From NCBI RefSeq assembly GCF_040544485.1, contig NZ_JBDZDV010000001.1:620001-684000 (forward strand): a stretch of DNA of 64,000 nucleotides, read 5' to 3'. The notes under the pieces were generated by a model, which had not been told where the DNA came from, made no database searches, and was given only the letters and a program-made list of their open reading frames with translations. The position numbers were made by a program, and so were the translations under genes. Position 1 is the stretch's first letter; each line of letters starts with the position of its first letter. Of the stretch, positions 9,274-19,286 are shown piece after piece. This DNA comes from Lacicoccus halitifaciens (GTDB lineage: Bacteria > Bacillota > Bacilli > Staphylococcales > Salinicoccaceae).

Positions 9274-10191
9274 TCATAGTCTGTTGAACATTCTGTATGG
9301 TTTCAATTCATTCTCTTTGGAAGGGTGCTGATGATACATTCCGATCGGCACACCTTCATCCAAAAATACGATATATTTGTTTTTGTCATTAACCATTTCC
9401 ATAATATCAGATTTGATCAGCTTCTGCCCATTCTTTACTTTGAAAAGTAATTCTGCGTCACTGATTTCCAGCAGATTTTCAGATTTAACGATTTCCCTGA
9501 CCGGTTTCAGGCAGGATTTCTTCCCTTCTTCCGGCAATTGTGCAAGTTCATCCAGCGTCACCGTATCTTCGATGCCGAAGCCGCAGGAGCCTGTGCGTAC
9601 CAGGTCCGACATATGGGCCGGCACGCCGAGTGCGCGGCCTATGTCGACGGCGAGCGTCCGGATATAGGTCCCCTTCGAGCATGTGACATCGATTTTGAAG
9701 CTGATCCGGTCGTCGGTCCGGATGATGTCACTTGTACGGATGATGTCTTTGATAAAGACGGTTTTGACGGGACGTTCGACAGGCTGATTCTTCCTTGCAT
9801 ATTCATAGAGCTTCCTGCCGTCCACCTTCACGGAGGAATAGAGCGGCACCTGCTGACGGTAGCTCCCTTTAAAGGATTCGATCGTCCGGTCGATCAATTC
9901 ATCCTGGATCGGGCCCGGATTGCTTTCTTCAATGATCTTCCCGTGTGCATCTTCGGTCTCGGTCGAGATTCCGAGGGTCACTTCCGCACTGTAGGATTTA
10001 TCCCGCGTCTGCATGAACTCCGAGAGTTTCGTGCCCTCACCGGCCACGACGGGCAGCACACCTGTCACCTCGGGGTCGAGTGTGCCGGTATGGCCGACTT
10101 TTTTCATATGCAGGATCTTCCTCATTTTATAGACGACATCATGGCTCGTCATGCCTTTTTCCTTGAATATCGGAAATACACCATTATACAT
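9274..10191 (-). CDS. truB: tRNA pseudouridine(55) synthase TruB
   Basis: A 305-residue enzyme that isomerises U55 in the T-loop of tRNA. Seen: the catalytic Asp motif HTGTLDPEVTGVLP near 34-47, the conserved SAEVTLGISTETEDAHG segment near 67-83, and a small C-terminal PUA-like domain. The start is an ATG with GGTGAT upstream. It sits between rbfA and ribF. A palindromic hairpin separates it from rbfA, so expression may partly depend on readthrough from the nusA-infB unit. Confidence 0.96.
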   Translation of the reverse strand: MYNGVFPIFKEKGMTSHDVVYKMRKILHMKKVGHTGTLDPEVTGVLPVVAGEGTKLSEFMQTRDKSYSAEVTLGISTETEDAHGKIIEESNPGPIQDELIDRTIESFKGSYRQQVPLYSSVKVDGRKLYEYARKNQPVERPVKTVFIKDIIRTSDIIRTDDRISFKIDVTCSKGTYIRTLAVDIGRALGVPAHMSDLVRTGSCGFGIEDTVTLDELAQLPEEGKKSCLKPVREIVKSENLLEISDAELLFKVKNGQKLIKSDIMEMVNDKNKYIVFLDEGVPIGMYHQHPSKENELKPYRMFNRL

Positions 10192-10212
10192 TTTATCACC
10201 TGTAATATGTAA

Positions 10213-10239
10213 AATGGCAAACCGGACCGGTTTGCCATT
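10213..10239 (-). terminator. Palindromic hairpin between rbfA and truB
   Basis: AATGGCAAACCGG, one base, then CCGGTTTGCCATT. On the minus strand only TTTT follows; on the plus strand a T-rich run follows but no gene leads into it. Likely a partial terminator or attenuator for the infB unit. Confidence 0.6.
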
Positions 10240-10242
10240 GTT

Positions 10243-10578
10243 TTATTTTTCTTTAATGTCACGCAGTAATGATTCGATCTTGTTGCCGTATTCGATTGAA
10301 GTGTCATATTTGAATGACAGTTCCGGTGCTTTCCGCAGGCGGATCTCCCGCGCCACTTCGCTGCGGAGCAGCCCTTTCGCACGGTTGAGCCCGGCTTCAA
10401 CCTCTTCTTTGTTGTCGTTCAATGAAGTGTAATAAATGGTCGCATTCTCAAGCTCCTTGGTCACTTCGACTTCCGTCACCGTGACCATGCCGATATCCGA
10501 ATCGGAAACTTTCGTCCTTAAAGCCTCGCTGACGACCTTCTTGATTTCTTCAGCTACTCTTTCATTTCTGTTGGACAT
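10243..10578 (-). CDS. rbfA: Ribosome-binding factor A
   Basis: A 111-residue KH-type protein needed for late maturation of the 30S subunit, near helix 1 of 16S rRNA, and for growth in the cold. Seen: the typical N-terminus SNRNERVAEEIKKVVSEAL and the A-x-G-type helix near the C-terminal third, ending in APELSFKYDTSIEYG. It follows infB by four bases, the usual order. Confidence 0.96.
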   Translation of the reverse strand: MSNRNERVAEEIKKVVSEALRTKVSDSDIGMVTVTEVEVTKELENATIYYTSLNDNKEEVEAGLNRAKGLLRSEVAREIRLRKAPELSFKYDTSIEYGNKIESLLRDIKEK

Positions 10579-10582
10579 ATAA

Positions 10583-12685
10583 TCACCTTTCGATCTCCAC
10601 CATGATATAAGGTTCGATCTGGTCCCCTTCTTTCAGGTCATTGAAGTTTTTGATCGTGATGCCGCACTCGTAACCTGCAGTCACTTCTTTTGCATCATCC
10701 TGGAAGCGTTTAAGGGTGTCCAGTTCGCCTTCATAAATGACTATACCCTCTCTGATGACTCTCACACCTGAATCACGTGTGATTTTGCCGTCGGTCACGT
10801 AAGAACCGGCAATCGTGCCCACTTTGGACACTTTGAACGTCTGTCTGACTTCGACATTGCCGATGACCTGCTCTTCATACTCTGGGTCGAGCATACCTTT
10901 CATGGCCTGCTCGATTTCCTCGATGACCTTGTAGATGATCCGGTGGAGCCTCATGTCGATCTTCTGCTGCTCGGCTGCACGTTTCGCATTGACATCCGGG
11001 CGGACGTTGAAGCCGATGATGATCGCATTCGAAGCATTCGCAAGCGTCACGTCGGATTCGTTTATCGCGCCGACACCCGTATGGATGATGCGGACATTGA
11101 CGCCTTCGACGTCGATTTTCAGAAGGGAGGCACTGAGTGCTTCCACTGAACCCTGTACATCACCTTTGATGATGATGTTGAGGTCTTTCGTCTCCCCTTC
11201 TTTCATCTGTTCAAACAGATTATCGAGGCTGACCTTCTGTGTCTGCTCACGTTCGCGTACGATTTTGTCCGTCTGTCTCGACTCCCCGATTGCACGGGCT
11301 TTCTTATCATCTTCGAACACGACGAAACGGTCGCCGGCAAGCGGTACGTCATTCAGACCCGTGATTTCCACAGGAGTGGAAGGGCCCGCACTCTTGATGC
11401 GCTGGCCGAGGTCATTGACCATTGCCCGCACTTTACCGTATGTGTTGCCCACTACGAGCGAATCCCCGACTTTCAAAGTGCCGTGCTGTACAAGAAGTGA
11501 TGCAGCAGGACCCCTGGATTTGTCGAGTTCCGCTTCAATCACCGTACCGATGGCAGGGCGGTCGCTCTGTGTCTTCAGCTCTTCGACTTCCCCGACAAGG
11601 GTGATCATCTCAAGGAGATCATCGATGCCGTCGCCGCTCAATGCGGAAAGTGGGACGAATATCGTGTCGCCGCCCCAGTCTTCCGGGTACAGGCCGTGTT
11701 CACCGAGTTCCGTCATCACACGGTCCGGGTTGGCTGTCGGTTTGTCGATTTTGTTCACCGCGACGATGATCGGCACACCCGCAGCTTTGGCATGGTTGAG
11801 CGCTTCGATCGTCTGAGGCATGACGCCGTCATCTGCAGCGACTACGAGGACCGTGATGTCCGTCACCTGCGCACCGCGTGCACGCATTGTAGTGAACGCC
11901 GCGTGTCCTGGTGTATCCAGGAACGTGATCTTTTTACCGCCCGATTCGATCTGGTAGGCACCGATATGCTGGGTGATGCCACCGGCCTCGCCGGCCGTCA
12001 CTTTCGTCTCACGGATCGAGTCGAGGAGTGTCGTCTTGCCGTGGTCGACGTGTCCCATGATGGTGACGACGCTCGGCCTTTCCTCTGTGAGGGATGCTTC
12101 ATCCAGCTCGAAATAGTTTTCGAGGGCCGCTTCATCCTCCTGCGTCTCTTCTTCGGCCGTGAAGCCGTAGTTGTCTGCGATCAGTTCAACAGTCTCTTTT
12201 TCCAGTGACTGGTTGATGTTTGCTGCAACACCCAGCATGAAGAGGTCTTTGATCACGGTTGAGGCGTCGGTTCCGATCTTTTCGGCCAGTTCGCCCACTG
12301 TGATGCCTTCTTCATAAGTGAATGTCTTCTCTTCAGCAGACTGGCCGTCATTTGCGGCAACAGGCTTTTGCTCAGCCTGTTTCTGCTGATTTTTATCCGG
12401 TTTGCCGGACTTCTGCTTTTTGCCCGGGTTATTTTTCTGGCTGCTGTTCTTTTGTTTGTTGTTCTGGTTGTTCTTCTGCTGATTATTGTTGTTCTGAGGT
12501 TTTTTACCCTGCTTGTCATTTTTGCTTGTCTTGCTGAAGTGCTTATCCAGAAGGGTGACTTCATTGCTTTCAAGTGAACGCATATGACTGCTGACTTCCA
12601 CACCTTCTTTGCGCAGGAATTCCATCACTTCTTTACTTGTCAGATTGTTGTTTTTGGCGTATTCATGGATTCGGATTTTACTCAT
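10583..12685 (-). CDS. infB: Translation initiation factor IF-2
   Basis: A 700-residue GTPase that brings fMet-tRNA to the 30S subunit and promotes subunit joining. Seen: an N-terminal IF2N helix bundle (IRIHEYAKNNNLTSKEV), a low-complexity Asn/Lys/Gln-rich linker at about 60-110, a second IF2N segment, and the G domain GHVDHGKTT, DTPGHAAF and NKID, followed by domains II, III and C2. The frame is open to 12730, but the ATG at 12685 (MSKIRIHEY) has AAAGGA upstream and matches the family N-terminus. It starts four bases after the ylxQ stop. Confidence 0.97.
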   Translation of the reverse strand: MSKIRIHEYAKNNNLTSKEVMEFLRKEGVEVSSHMRSLESNEVTLLDKHFSKTSKNDKQGKKPQNNNNQQKNNQNNKQKNSSQKNNPGKKQKSGKPDKNQQKQAEQKPVAANDGQSAEEKTFTYEEGITVGELAEKIGTDASTVIKDLFMLGVAANINQSLEKETVELIADNYGFTAEEETQEDEAALENYFELDEASLTEERPSVVTIMGHVDHGKTTLLDSIRETKVTAGEAGGITQHIGAYQIESGGKKITFLDTPGHAAFTTMRARGAQVTDITVLVVAADDGVMPQTIEALNHAKAAGVPIIVAVNKIDKPTANPDRVMTELGEHGLYPEDWGGDTIFVPLSALSGDGIDDLLEMITLVGEVEELKTQSDRPAIGTVIEAELDKSRGPAASLLVQHGTLKVGDSLVVGNTYGKVRAMVNDLGQRIKSAGPSTPVEITGLNDVPLAGDRFVVFEDDKKARAIGESRQTDKIVREREQTQKVSLDNLFEQMKEGETKDLNIIIKGDVQGSVEALSASLLKIDVEGVNVRIIHTGVGAINESDVTLANASNAIIIGFNVRPDVNAKRAAEQQKIDMRLHRIIYKVIEEIEQAMKGMLDPEYEEQVIGNVEVRQTFKVSKVGTIAGSYVTDGKITRDSGVRVIREGIVIYEGELDTLKRFQDDAKEVTAGYECGITIKNFNDLKEGDQIEPYIMVEIER

Positions 12686-12689
12686 TGAA

Positions 12690-12998
12690 TCACTTTCCTT
12701 TCTCGAGAAGGTCGATGCATTTTTTTGCAAAACCTTTATCTGTGACTGCGAGGACTACACGGTTTTCACTCCCTGTAGCTGCACTCAGTTCATTTTTGTT
12801 ATATTTGTCGATGACGGGGACATTGTAGTACCGCGCTTTGTCGGAAATCGTCTTTGCAGTGGATCTGCCGGCATCACTGGCCAGGAAGACCACTTTCGCC
12901 TGACTGTTCCTGACTGCTTCCAATGTCCGTTCCTCACCATTTACAAGCTTGTTTGCCTTGACGATCAGACCCAGCAGATTCAGTATTTTATCATTCAT
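12690..12998 (-). CDS. ylxQ: L7Ae-family K-turn RNA-binding protein YlxQ
   Basis: A 102-residue L7Ae/L30e-fold protein, present between ylxR and infB in most Firmicutes. Known: this family binds kink-turn RNA; its cellular target is less settled. Seen: ILNLLGLIVKANKLVNGEE at the start, and VVFLASDAG with the following acid/basic helix near 32-45. The ATG overlaps the ylxR stop (ATGA). Function given at family level only. Confidence 0.9.
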   Translation of the reverse strand: MNDKILNLLGLIVKANKLVNGEERTLEAVRNSQAKVVFLASDAGRSTAKTISDKARYYNVPVIDKYNKNELSAATGSENRVVLAVTDKGFAKKCIDLLEKGK

Positions 12999-13279
12999 CG
13001 TTTCGGGATGTCCTCCCGGTATATGAGCCTGATGATTTCGTCGTAGATCGGATCCAGCACTTCACCGGACATCCCGAACTTTCTTTCCAGCACTTTCTTT
13101 TCTCTTGCTGCTTCCACTTTTTCCAGGTCTTTTACGACATAGCTGCCCCGTCCGTTCTTTTTGCCGGTCGGGTCGACGAAGATTTCGTTCTCCTTGTTGA
13201 CCACGATACGGAGCAGTTCTTTTTTCGGATACATTTCATTTGTCAGAATGCATTTTCTGAGTGGAACTTTTCTTGCCAT
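12995..13279 (-). CDS. ylxR: RNA-binding protein YlxR (RnpM family)
   Basis: A 94-residue basic protein of the YlxR family; B. subtilis YlxR has been reported to bind RNase P RNA and modulate RNase P. Seen: the hallmark RKVPLRKCILTNEMYPKKEL N-terminus and GRGSYVVKDL, the variant of the GRGAY motif, near 48-57. Usual place between nusA and ylxQ. Start ATG at 13279 with a GGGTG-type ribosome site. Confidence 0.92.
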   Translation of the reverse strand: MARKVPLRKCILTNEMYPKKELLRIVVNKENEIFVDPTGKKNGRGSYVVKDLEKVEAAREKKVLERKFGMSGEVLDPIYDEIIRLIYREDIPKR

Positions 13280-13305
13280 GTTATCACCCGCTGAAATTAA
13301 TATTT

Positions 13306-14364
13306 TTAGTCCTGTTCGATGATGCCTTCTTCAACGGCATCGGATTCACTTTTAATATCAATTTTCCATCCTGTCAGCTTCGCCGCGAGTCTTGCGTTCT
13401 GCCCTCTTTTACCGATGGCGAGCGAGAGCTGGTTGTCCGGTACGATGACGACTGTGGACTGGTTGTCCTCATCAACAAGCACGTCGACGACCTGCGATGG
13501 GCTCAGGGCGTTTTTGACGAATACTTTAGGGTCGCTGTCCCAGAGGACGATGTCGATCTTCTCGCCCGACAGTTCATTCACGACTGCTTCAACCCTCGCA
13601 CCTCTTGCGCCGACACATGAACCGACGGCATCGACGTCCGTATTTTCAGCATGCACACTGATTTTCGAACGTTCACCCGCTTCACGTGCCACACTCATGA
13701 TTTCAACGGTGCCGTCATAGATTTCAGGCACTTCCTTCTCAAAGAGGCGCTTCAGCAGATTCGGGTGTGTCCGGGATACGAAAATCTGCGGACCTTTCGT
13801 CGTCTGCTCGACTTTATTGACATACACCTTGATGCGGTCATTCGGCTTATAAACCTCGTTCGGCATTCTTTCCGACTCGCTCAGGACGGCATCCGTGCGG
13901 CCGAGCTGGATATAGACGAAGCGGTGATCCACCCTGTCGATCAGGCCGGTCATCACTTCATCTTCCTTGTCGATGAATTCTTCATACAGTATGCCGCGTT
14001 CCGCATCGCGGAGACGCTGCATGACCGCCTGCTTTGCGGCCTGTGCGCCGACGCGGTTGAAGTCCTTCGGCGTGACATCTTCATCGTACGGATCGCCGAT
14101 CTCATAAGCCGGGTTGACTGTGCGGGCAGTTTCAAGGTCCACTTCAGCCGTCGGATCCTCGACTTCCTCCACCACATCTTTCCGGGATATCACACGGTAG
14201 CTGCCGTTGGTGATGTTCAAATCAACTTTGACATTTTTATGCTGTGTGTAGTTCTTTTTATAGGCGGTCAGAAGCGCGGCTTCGATCGTCTCTATCAATA
14301 TTTCCCTTGGAATGCTCTTTTCTTTTTCAAGATAGTCCATAGCATTCAATAATTCCTGATTCAC
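13306..14364 (-). CDS. nusA: Transcription termination/antitermination factor NusA
   Basis: A 352-residue RNA polymerase-associated factor acting on pausing, termination and antitermination. Seen: the N-terminal polymerase-binding domain (MNQELLNAMDYLEKEKSI onward), S1 domain near 135-200, and tandem KH domains with GSCVGARGARVEAV near 250 and AIGKRGQNARLAAKLTGW near 320. It lacks the C-terminal acidic repeats of E. coli NusA, as expected for Firmicutes. Classic order rimP-nusA-ylxR-ylxQ-infB-rbfA. Confidence 0.97.
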   Translation of the reverse strand: MNQELLNAMDYLEKEKSIPREILIETIEAALLTAYKKNYTQHKNVKVDLNITNGSYRVISRKDVVEEVEDPTAEVDLETARTVNPAYEIGDPYDEDVTPKDFNRVGAQAAKQAVMQRLRDAERGILYEEFIDKEDEVMTGLIDRVDHRFVYIQLGRTDAVLSESERMPNEVYKPNDRIKVYVNKVEQTTKGPQIFVSRTHPNLLKRLFEKEVPEIYDGTVEIMSVAREAGERSKISVHAENTDVDAVGSCVGARGARVEAVVNELSGEKIDIVLWDSDPKVFVKNALSPSQVVDVLVDEDNQSTVVIVPDNQLSLAIGKRGQNARLAAKLTGWKIDIKSESDAVEEGIIEQD

Positions 14365-14380
14365 AATTTATCTCCTCCGA

Positions 14381-14848
14381 TCAGATTAGTACTGCTTTTC
14401 TTAAAGTGGCGATTTTTTCACGGTCAATCGTGACGGTCTTCTTCCTGGTCTTGTCTTTATATTCAACAGTCACAGTGTCCTGATCGTATGATTTCAATAT
14501 GCCCGTCCACTCTTTTTCGCCGTCGATGTGCTGATAGGTCTTCACATAAATGCCGCTGTCCAGGGTCATCTCCAGGTCATCGTCATTTTTGATCGGACGC
14601 TCGGCTCCGGGCGAGGAGACATCCAGAAAATAAGCCCCTTTGACAATATCCCACTCATCCAGCTTTTCACTGATCACTTCACTGGCCGCAGCACAATCCT
14701 CAAGCGTTATGCCGCCCTTTTTATCAAGATAGAGCCTCAGGAAATTATCTTTACCTTCTTTGACGTATTGCACTTCAATGAGCTTGTAGTCGAGTGCTTC
14801 CAGCACCGGTGCAGCATTGTCGAAAACTTTTTGCTCAGTATGATTCAT
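14381..14848 (-). CDS. rimP: Ribosome maturation factor RimP
   Basis: A 155-residue protein that binds the 30S subunit early in assembly. Seen: an alpha/beta N-terminal domain with FLRLYLDKKGGITLEDCA near 42-60, the DVSSPGAERPI motif near 82-92, and an Sm-like C-terminal barrel (WTGILKSYDQDTVTVEY). The frame is open to 14941, but that region contains the polC terminator; AAAGGAGG before the ATG at 14848 (MNHTEQKV) fixes the start. First gene of the nusA-infB unit. Confidence 0.95.
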   Translation of the reverse strand: MNHTEQKVFDNAAPVLEALDYKLIEVQYVKEGKDNFLRLYLDKKGGITLEDCAAASEVISEKLDEWDIVKGAYFLDVSSPGAERPIKNDDDLEMTLDSGIYVKTYQHIDGEKEWTGILKSYDQDTVTVEYKDKTRKKTVTIDREKIATLRKAVLI

Positions 14849-14870
14849 GCCAAAATCGCCTCCTTTAAAC

Positions 14871-14900
14871 GTAAGAAAAGAACGGGCGGACCCGTTCTTC
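14871..14900 (-). terminator. polC terminator
   Basis: AGAACGGG-TCCG-CCCGTTCT followed by TTTCTT on the minus strand, between polC and rimP. It ends the uppS-polC unit. Confidence 0.88.
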
Positions 14901-14967
14901 TCCTTGTGCATGAGTATTAATATCATTAACCATGTTACCATATTTCAAATTGTTATGCAACTTTACA

Positions 14968-17900
14968 TCACAGGTCAAAGATGGACAGCTGTGCTTTGTC
15001 CGGGAGGTGGTCGAGTGTGCCGAGTTCGGTCATGTATTCGACCACTTTCTGTGCGACGCCGGCACGCTTGTTCAGATCCTCCTTGGAAATGAACGGCTCC
15101 TCTTCCCGTGTGGCGACGATGCGTTTCGCAACGTTCGCCCCAAGCCCCGGCACCGCGATGAACGGCGGGATGAGGCCATCTTCTGTGAGCTTGAATTCAA
15201 AGGCGTCGGACTTGTCGATGTCCACGGGGTGCATCTTGAACCCTCTGTGCGCCATCTCGTTCACGATCTCGAGTACGACCAGCGTATCTTTCTCCTTTTT
15301 CGACAGCTCGTGGAAATTGCTGTTCATCTCTTTGACTTTGTGGCGGATGGTGGATTTATCCTTCACCATCGTCAGAAGGTCGAAGTCCGACGCCCTGACG
15401 GTGAAGTAGCTCGCATAGTAATAGAGCGGATAGTGCACTTTGAAGTACGCGATGCGCACCGCCATCAGAACATACGCTGCAGCGTGGGCTTTCGGGAACA
15501 TGTATTTGATCTTCTTGCAGGATTCTATATACCATTCCTCGACGCCGTTCTCCCGCATCGCCGCTTCATGCTCCTCGGTCAGGCCCTTCCCCTTCCTCAC
15601 CTTCTCCATGATGTTGAAGGCGAGTGATGGTTCCAGTCCTTTGTACATCAGCGTCACCATGATGTCATCACGGCAGCCGATGACGTTGGATAAGTCGCAC
15701 GTCCCCCTGCGGATCAGGTCCTGGGCGTTCCCGAGCCATACGTCCGTACCGTGGGAGAGTCCGGAAATCTGCACGAGCTCACTGAACGTGGACGGCTTCG
15801 TGTCCTCCAGCATCTGCCGGACGAATCCGGTGCCGAATTCCGGCACCCCGAGCGTCCCCGTCTTGCAGATGATGTCATCTTCCGTGACGCCGAGCGCTTT
15901 CGGCGAGCTGAAGAGGCTCATCGTCTCGGGGTCATCCGTCAGAAGCGTCTTCGGATCGATATGCGAGAGGTCCTGCAGCATGCGGATCATCGTCGGGTCG
16001 TCATGGCCCAGTATATCCAGCTTAAGCAGGTTGTTGTCTATCGAATGGAAGTCGAAATGGGTCGTCTTCCATTCCGCTTCGATGTCATCGGCCGGATACT
16101 GGATCGGTGTGAAGTCGAATATATCCATATGGTCGGGCACCACGATGATGCCGCCCGGATGCTGTCCGGTCGTCCGCTTCACTCCGGAACACCCTTTTAC
16201 AAGACGGTCGATTTCAGCACCACGGCGCGTGATGCCATGGTCATTCATATAGCCCTTAACATAACCGTAGGCCGTCTTCTCGGCGACGGTGCCGATCGTC
16301 CCCGCCCTGAAGACATAGTCTTCACCGAACAGTTCTTTTGTATAGTTGTGCGCCTTCGGCTGATAGTCACCGCTGAAGTTCAAGTCGATGTCCGGAACCT
16401 TGTCCCCCTTGAATCCGAGGAACGTTTCGAACGGGATGTCCTGCCCCTCCTTGATGAGCGGGGCGCCGCATTTTTCGCATGACTTGTCCGGAAGGTCGTA
16501 GCCTGAAGATACGCTCCCGTCCGTGAAGAACTCCGTCTCCTTGCAGCCCGGGCATATATAATGCGGCGGCAGCGGGTTCACTTCGGTGATTTCCGTCATG
16601 GTCGCTACAAAGCTCGATCCCACGGAACCGCGGGAACCCACGAGATAGCCGTCATCCAGTGACTTCTTGACGAGCTTCTGGCTGATGAGGTAGATGACGC
16701 TGAACCCGTTGCCGATGATGCTCTCAAGCTCTTTTTCAAGCCTCTCCACCACGATGGCGGGCAGGTCCTCCCCGTACAGCGCTTTGGCATTGCTGTAGCT
16801 CATGTCCCTGATCTCGTCATTCGCACCTTCTATATTCGGCGTGAAGAGGTCATCCTTGATCGGTTTTACGACATCGATGCTGTCCACAAGGTCGTTCGGC
16901 GCGTCAATCACAATCCTCCGCCGCGTCGCTTCATCAAGGAAGCTGAAGTCCTCATACATCTCCGCCGTCGAACGGAAGTGCGCATCCGGCAGGTTGCCCC
17001 GGCTGAGCGGGTTCCCCGGGTTGCTCTTGACCAGGATTTCACGGCACAGTTTATCCGATTCATCGAGGTAATGCACATTCCCCGTCGCAACGACCGGTTT
17101 GCCGAGTTCATCTCCTGCCTTGATGATGTTTCGGATGATTTCCTCAAGCGTCTCCTCGCTCCTCACGATCTCCCTGTCGAGCAGCCTTCTGTAGAGCGGC
17201 TTCGGGAACACTTCGAGATAGTCGTAGAATTCCGCAACCTTCTTTGCATCCTCATAAGGTTTCTGCATCATTGCGGTGAACACTTCGCCCTGATCGCATG
17301 CACTGCCGACCAGTATGCCTTCCCGGTGCTTCTCGAGGACGTTTTTACGGATCCTCGGCATCCTGTAGAAGTGGTCCGTCAGTGAATACGACACGATCTT
17401 GAAGAGGTTTTTGAGCCCCGTCTGGTTTTTTACGAGCAGCGTGGCATGGGAAGGCATTGCACGCTTGTATGCCTCCTCGCTCATGAGCTTCTCGTTGATT
17501 TCCATATGATTGGTCACACCAAGTTCCTTCAGCTGGTAAAGCATCTTGATGAATATATAGGCGGTGGCCTCCGCATCATAGATTGCACGGTGATGCTGCG
17601 TCAGTTCGACATTGTACTTTTTGGCGAGGATGTTCAGCCCGTGCTTTTTGAAGTCGGTGTTGATCGTCCGTGACAGCTCGAGCGTATCGATGACGCCGTT
17701 CTGATAGCTGCCGAGCCCTTCCTTCTGATAGGCCGCTTCTATGAAGCTCATATCAAAGCTTGCATTATGCGCAACGAATATGGCATCACCGACCCATTCC
17801 TTGAAGTCGGTGATCACTTCACTGATGGGCGGTGCACCGGTGAGCATATCATCCGTGATGCCGGTGATTTCCTTGATCGTCTCCGTCAGCGGCTCTCCCG

Positions 17901-19248
17901 GGTTGCTGAAAGCCTCGAAACGGTCGATGATCTCGCCGCCCCTCACTTTCACGCCCGCGAGTTCGATGATCTTATCATATTTGGAGGACAGTCCCGTCGT
18001 CTCCACGTCGAAGACGACGAATTCATGATCTTCAAGGTCGATGTCCTGGGGATTGTATGCGATGTCCGCCCCGTCATCGACGAGGAGGCCTTCCATGCCG
18101 AATATGACTTTCACACCGGTGTCGAGCGATGCATAATACGCATCCGGGAAGGCCTGGACGTTGTTGTGGTCCGTGACCGCGATCGCCTTATGGCCGAAGT
18201 CCTTCGCCCTTTTCACGAATTCACCGATATTATTCAGTCCGTCCATCTGGCTCATTGCAGAATGCAGATGGAGCTCCACACGTTTTTCTTCCATCGGGTC
18301 GCGGGCGGGCGGTTTATTGACCGCCGTCAGGTTTTTGATGTTCAAAACGAGGTCTTTTACGAAATCATCGTATTCGACGTTGCCCTCGATGATCACCCAG
18401 TCATTTTCGCTGAGTGCATCGAATACGGCTTCATCGCCCTTGTTGTTCCTTGAGAACATTTTGGCGCTGATCGAGTCACTGTAGTCGGTGATCTTGATGT
18501 TCAGTATCTGCCTGCCCGTCCGGAGCACTTTGATGTCCTTATCGAAGATGACGCCTTCGACTTTCACATTGAACTCTTCATCGATGATGTTGTTGAGCGG
18601 TCTCACACCGTCGAATCCGACGTATTTGCCGATCTGCTTCTCAACCGCTCCGGCATCATTGTTCTGCTGCTCCTTCATCTCTTCCTGATGCGAAATGAAA
18701 TTCTGGACGAGTTCCGTCTTCTCCTCCTGCAGGCGGTTCTCAAGATTCTCACGCTTCTCGGCATCAAGATGCGCATCCACTGCAAACTCTATATCCCCGA
18801 TCGCCATGCCGAATTCATGGTAGGCCGCCTTCAGGTTGCCATTGACGTGCTTGTTGAAATGGGATCTTGTGATCTCATTCTGCACATTGAAGATCAGCAC
18901 GCCGTCCCTGTATTCCTTCTTACAGTTCAAAAGCTGGTATCTGACATTATCATTGATCCCGAGATGCAGCAGGATATCCTCCAGATAATCGATCACATTG
19001 TCATCCGAAAAATGATCGCTCGTCAAAGTCACTCTGACATCCGCAATATCCGCAAATGCCTTTTTGATACTGTCGATCAATAAAAGCCTGAGTGACGCGG
19101 GAATCAGCTTTTCAAAGTGCAGCTGGAAGTGGAATATCCTCTGTTCATCGTCCACAACGATTTTTTTGAGCACCCCACTTGTGAGGTGCTCATTCATTTC
19201 TATATTCGCCTGTGATAATAATATTTTAAACTGCTCATGCCCTTGCAT
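14968..19248 (-). CDS. polC: DNA polymerase III alpha subunit, PolC type
   Basis: The 1426-residue Gram-positive replicase with built-in proofreading. Seen in order: PolC N-terminal domain, OB domain (about 230-320), PHP domain start ELHLHSAM near 326, DEDD exonuclease with FDVETTGL near 413 inserted within PHP, zinc finger with CPGC and CEKCG near 900-930, polymerase Asp motif DIDLNF near 954, and C-terminal helix-hairpin-helix. Start ATG with AGGAG upstream. It follows proS; rseP-proS-polC is the usual order in staphylococci. Confidence 0.98.
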   Translation of the reverse strand: MQGHEQFKILLSQANIEMNEHLTSGVLKKIVVDDEQRIFHFQLHFEKLIPASLRLLLIDSIKKAFADIADVRVTLTSDHFSDDNVIDYLEDILLHLGINDNVRYQLLNCKKEYRDGVLIFNVQNEITRSHFNKHVNGNLKAAYHEFGMAIGDIEFAVDAHLDAEKRENLENRLQEEKTELVQNFISHQEEMKEQQNNDAGAVEKQIGKYVGFDGVRPLNNIIDEEFNVKVEGVIFDKDIKVLRTGRQILNIKITDYSDSISAKMFSRNNKGDEAVFDALSENDWVIIEGNVEYDDFVKDLVLNIKNLTAVNKPPARDPMEEKRVELHLHSAMSQMDGLNNIGEFVKRAKDFGHKAIAVTDHNNVQAFPDAYYASLDTGVKVIFGMEGLLVDDGADIAYNPQDIDLEDHEFVVFDVETTGLSSKYDKIIELAGVKVRGGEIIDRFEAFSNPGEPLTETIKEITGITDDMLTGAPPISEVITDFKEWVGDAIFVAHNASFDMSFIEAAYQKEGLGSYQNGVIDTLELSRTINTDFKKHGLNILAKKYNVELTQHHRAIYDAEATAYIFIKMLYQLKELGVTNHMEINEKLMSEEAYKRAMPSHATLLVKNQTGLKNLFKIVSYSLTDHFYRMPRIRKNVLEKHREGILVGSACDQGEVFTAMMQKPYEDAKKVAEFYDYLEVFPKPLYRRLLDREIVRSEETLEEIIRNIIKAGDELGKPVVATGNVHYLDESDKLCREILVKSNPGNPLSRGNLPDAHFRSTAEMYEDFSFLDEATRRRIVIDAPNDLVDSIDVVKPIKDDLFTPNIEGANDEIRDMSYSNAKALYGEDLPAIVVERLEKELESIIGNGFSVIYLISQKLVKKSLDDGYLVGSRGSVGSSFVATMTEITEVNPLPPHYICPGCKETEFFTDGSVSSGYDLPDKSCEKCGAPLIKEGQDIPFETFLGFKGDKVPDIDLNFSGDYQPKAHNYTKELFGEDYVFRAGTIGTVAEKTAYGYVKGYMNDHGITRRGAEIDRLVKGCSGVKRTTGQHPGGIIVVPDHMDIFDFTPIQYPADDIEAEWKTTHFDFHSIDNNLLKLDILGHDDPTMIRMLQDLSHIDPKTLLTDDPETMSLFSSPKALGVTEDDIICKTGTLGVPEFGTGFVRQMLEDTKPSTFSELVQISGLSHGTDVWLGNAQDLIRRGTCDLSNVIGCRDDIMVTLMYKGLEPSLAFNIMEKVRKGKGLTEEHEAAMRENGVEEWYIESCKKIKYMFPKAHAAAYVLMAVRIAYFKVHYPLYYYASYFTVRASDFDLLTMVKDKSTIRHKVKEMNSNFHELSKKEKDTLVVLEIVNEMAHRGFKMHPVDIDKSDAFEFKLTEDGLIPPFIAVPGLGANVAKRIVATREEEPFISKEDLNKRAGVAQKVVEYMTELGTLDHLPDKAQLSIFDL

Positions 19249-19286
19249 TCACAACACTCCTAAACCTGTTTTGCCGGCCGGATGCA

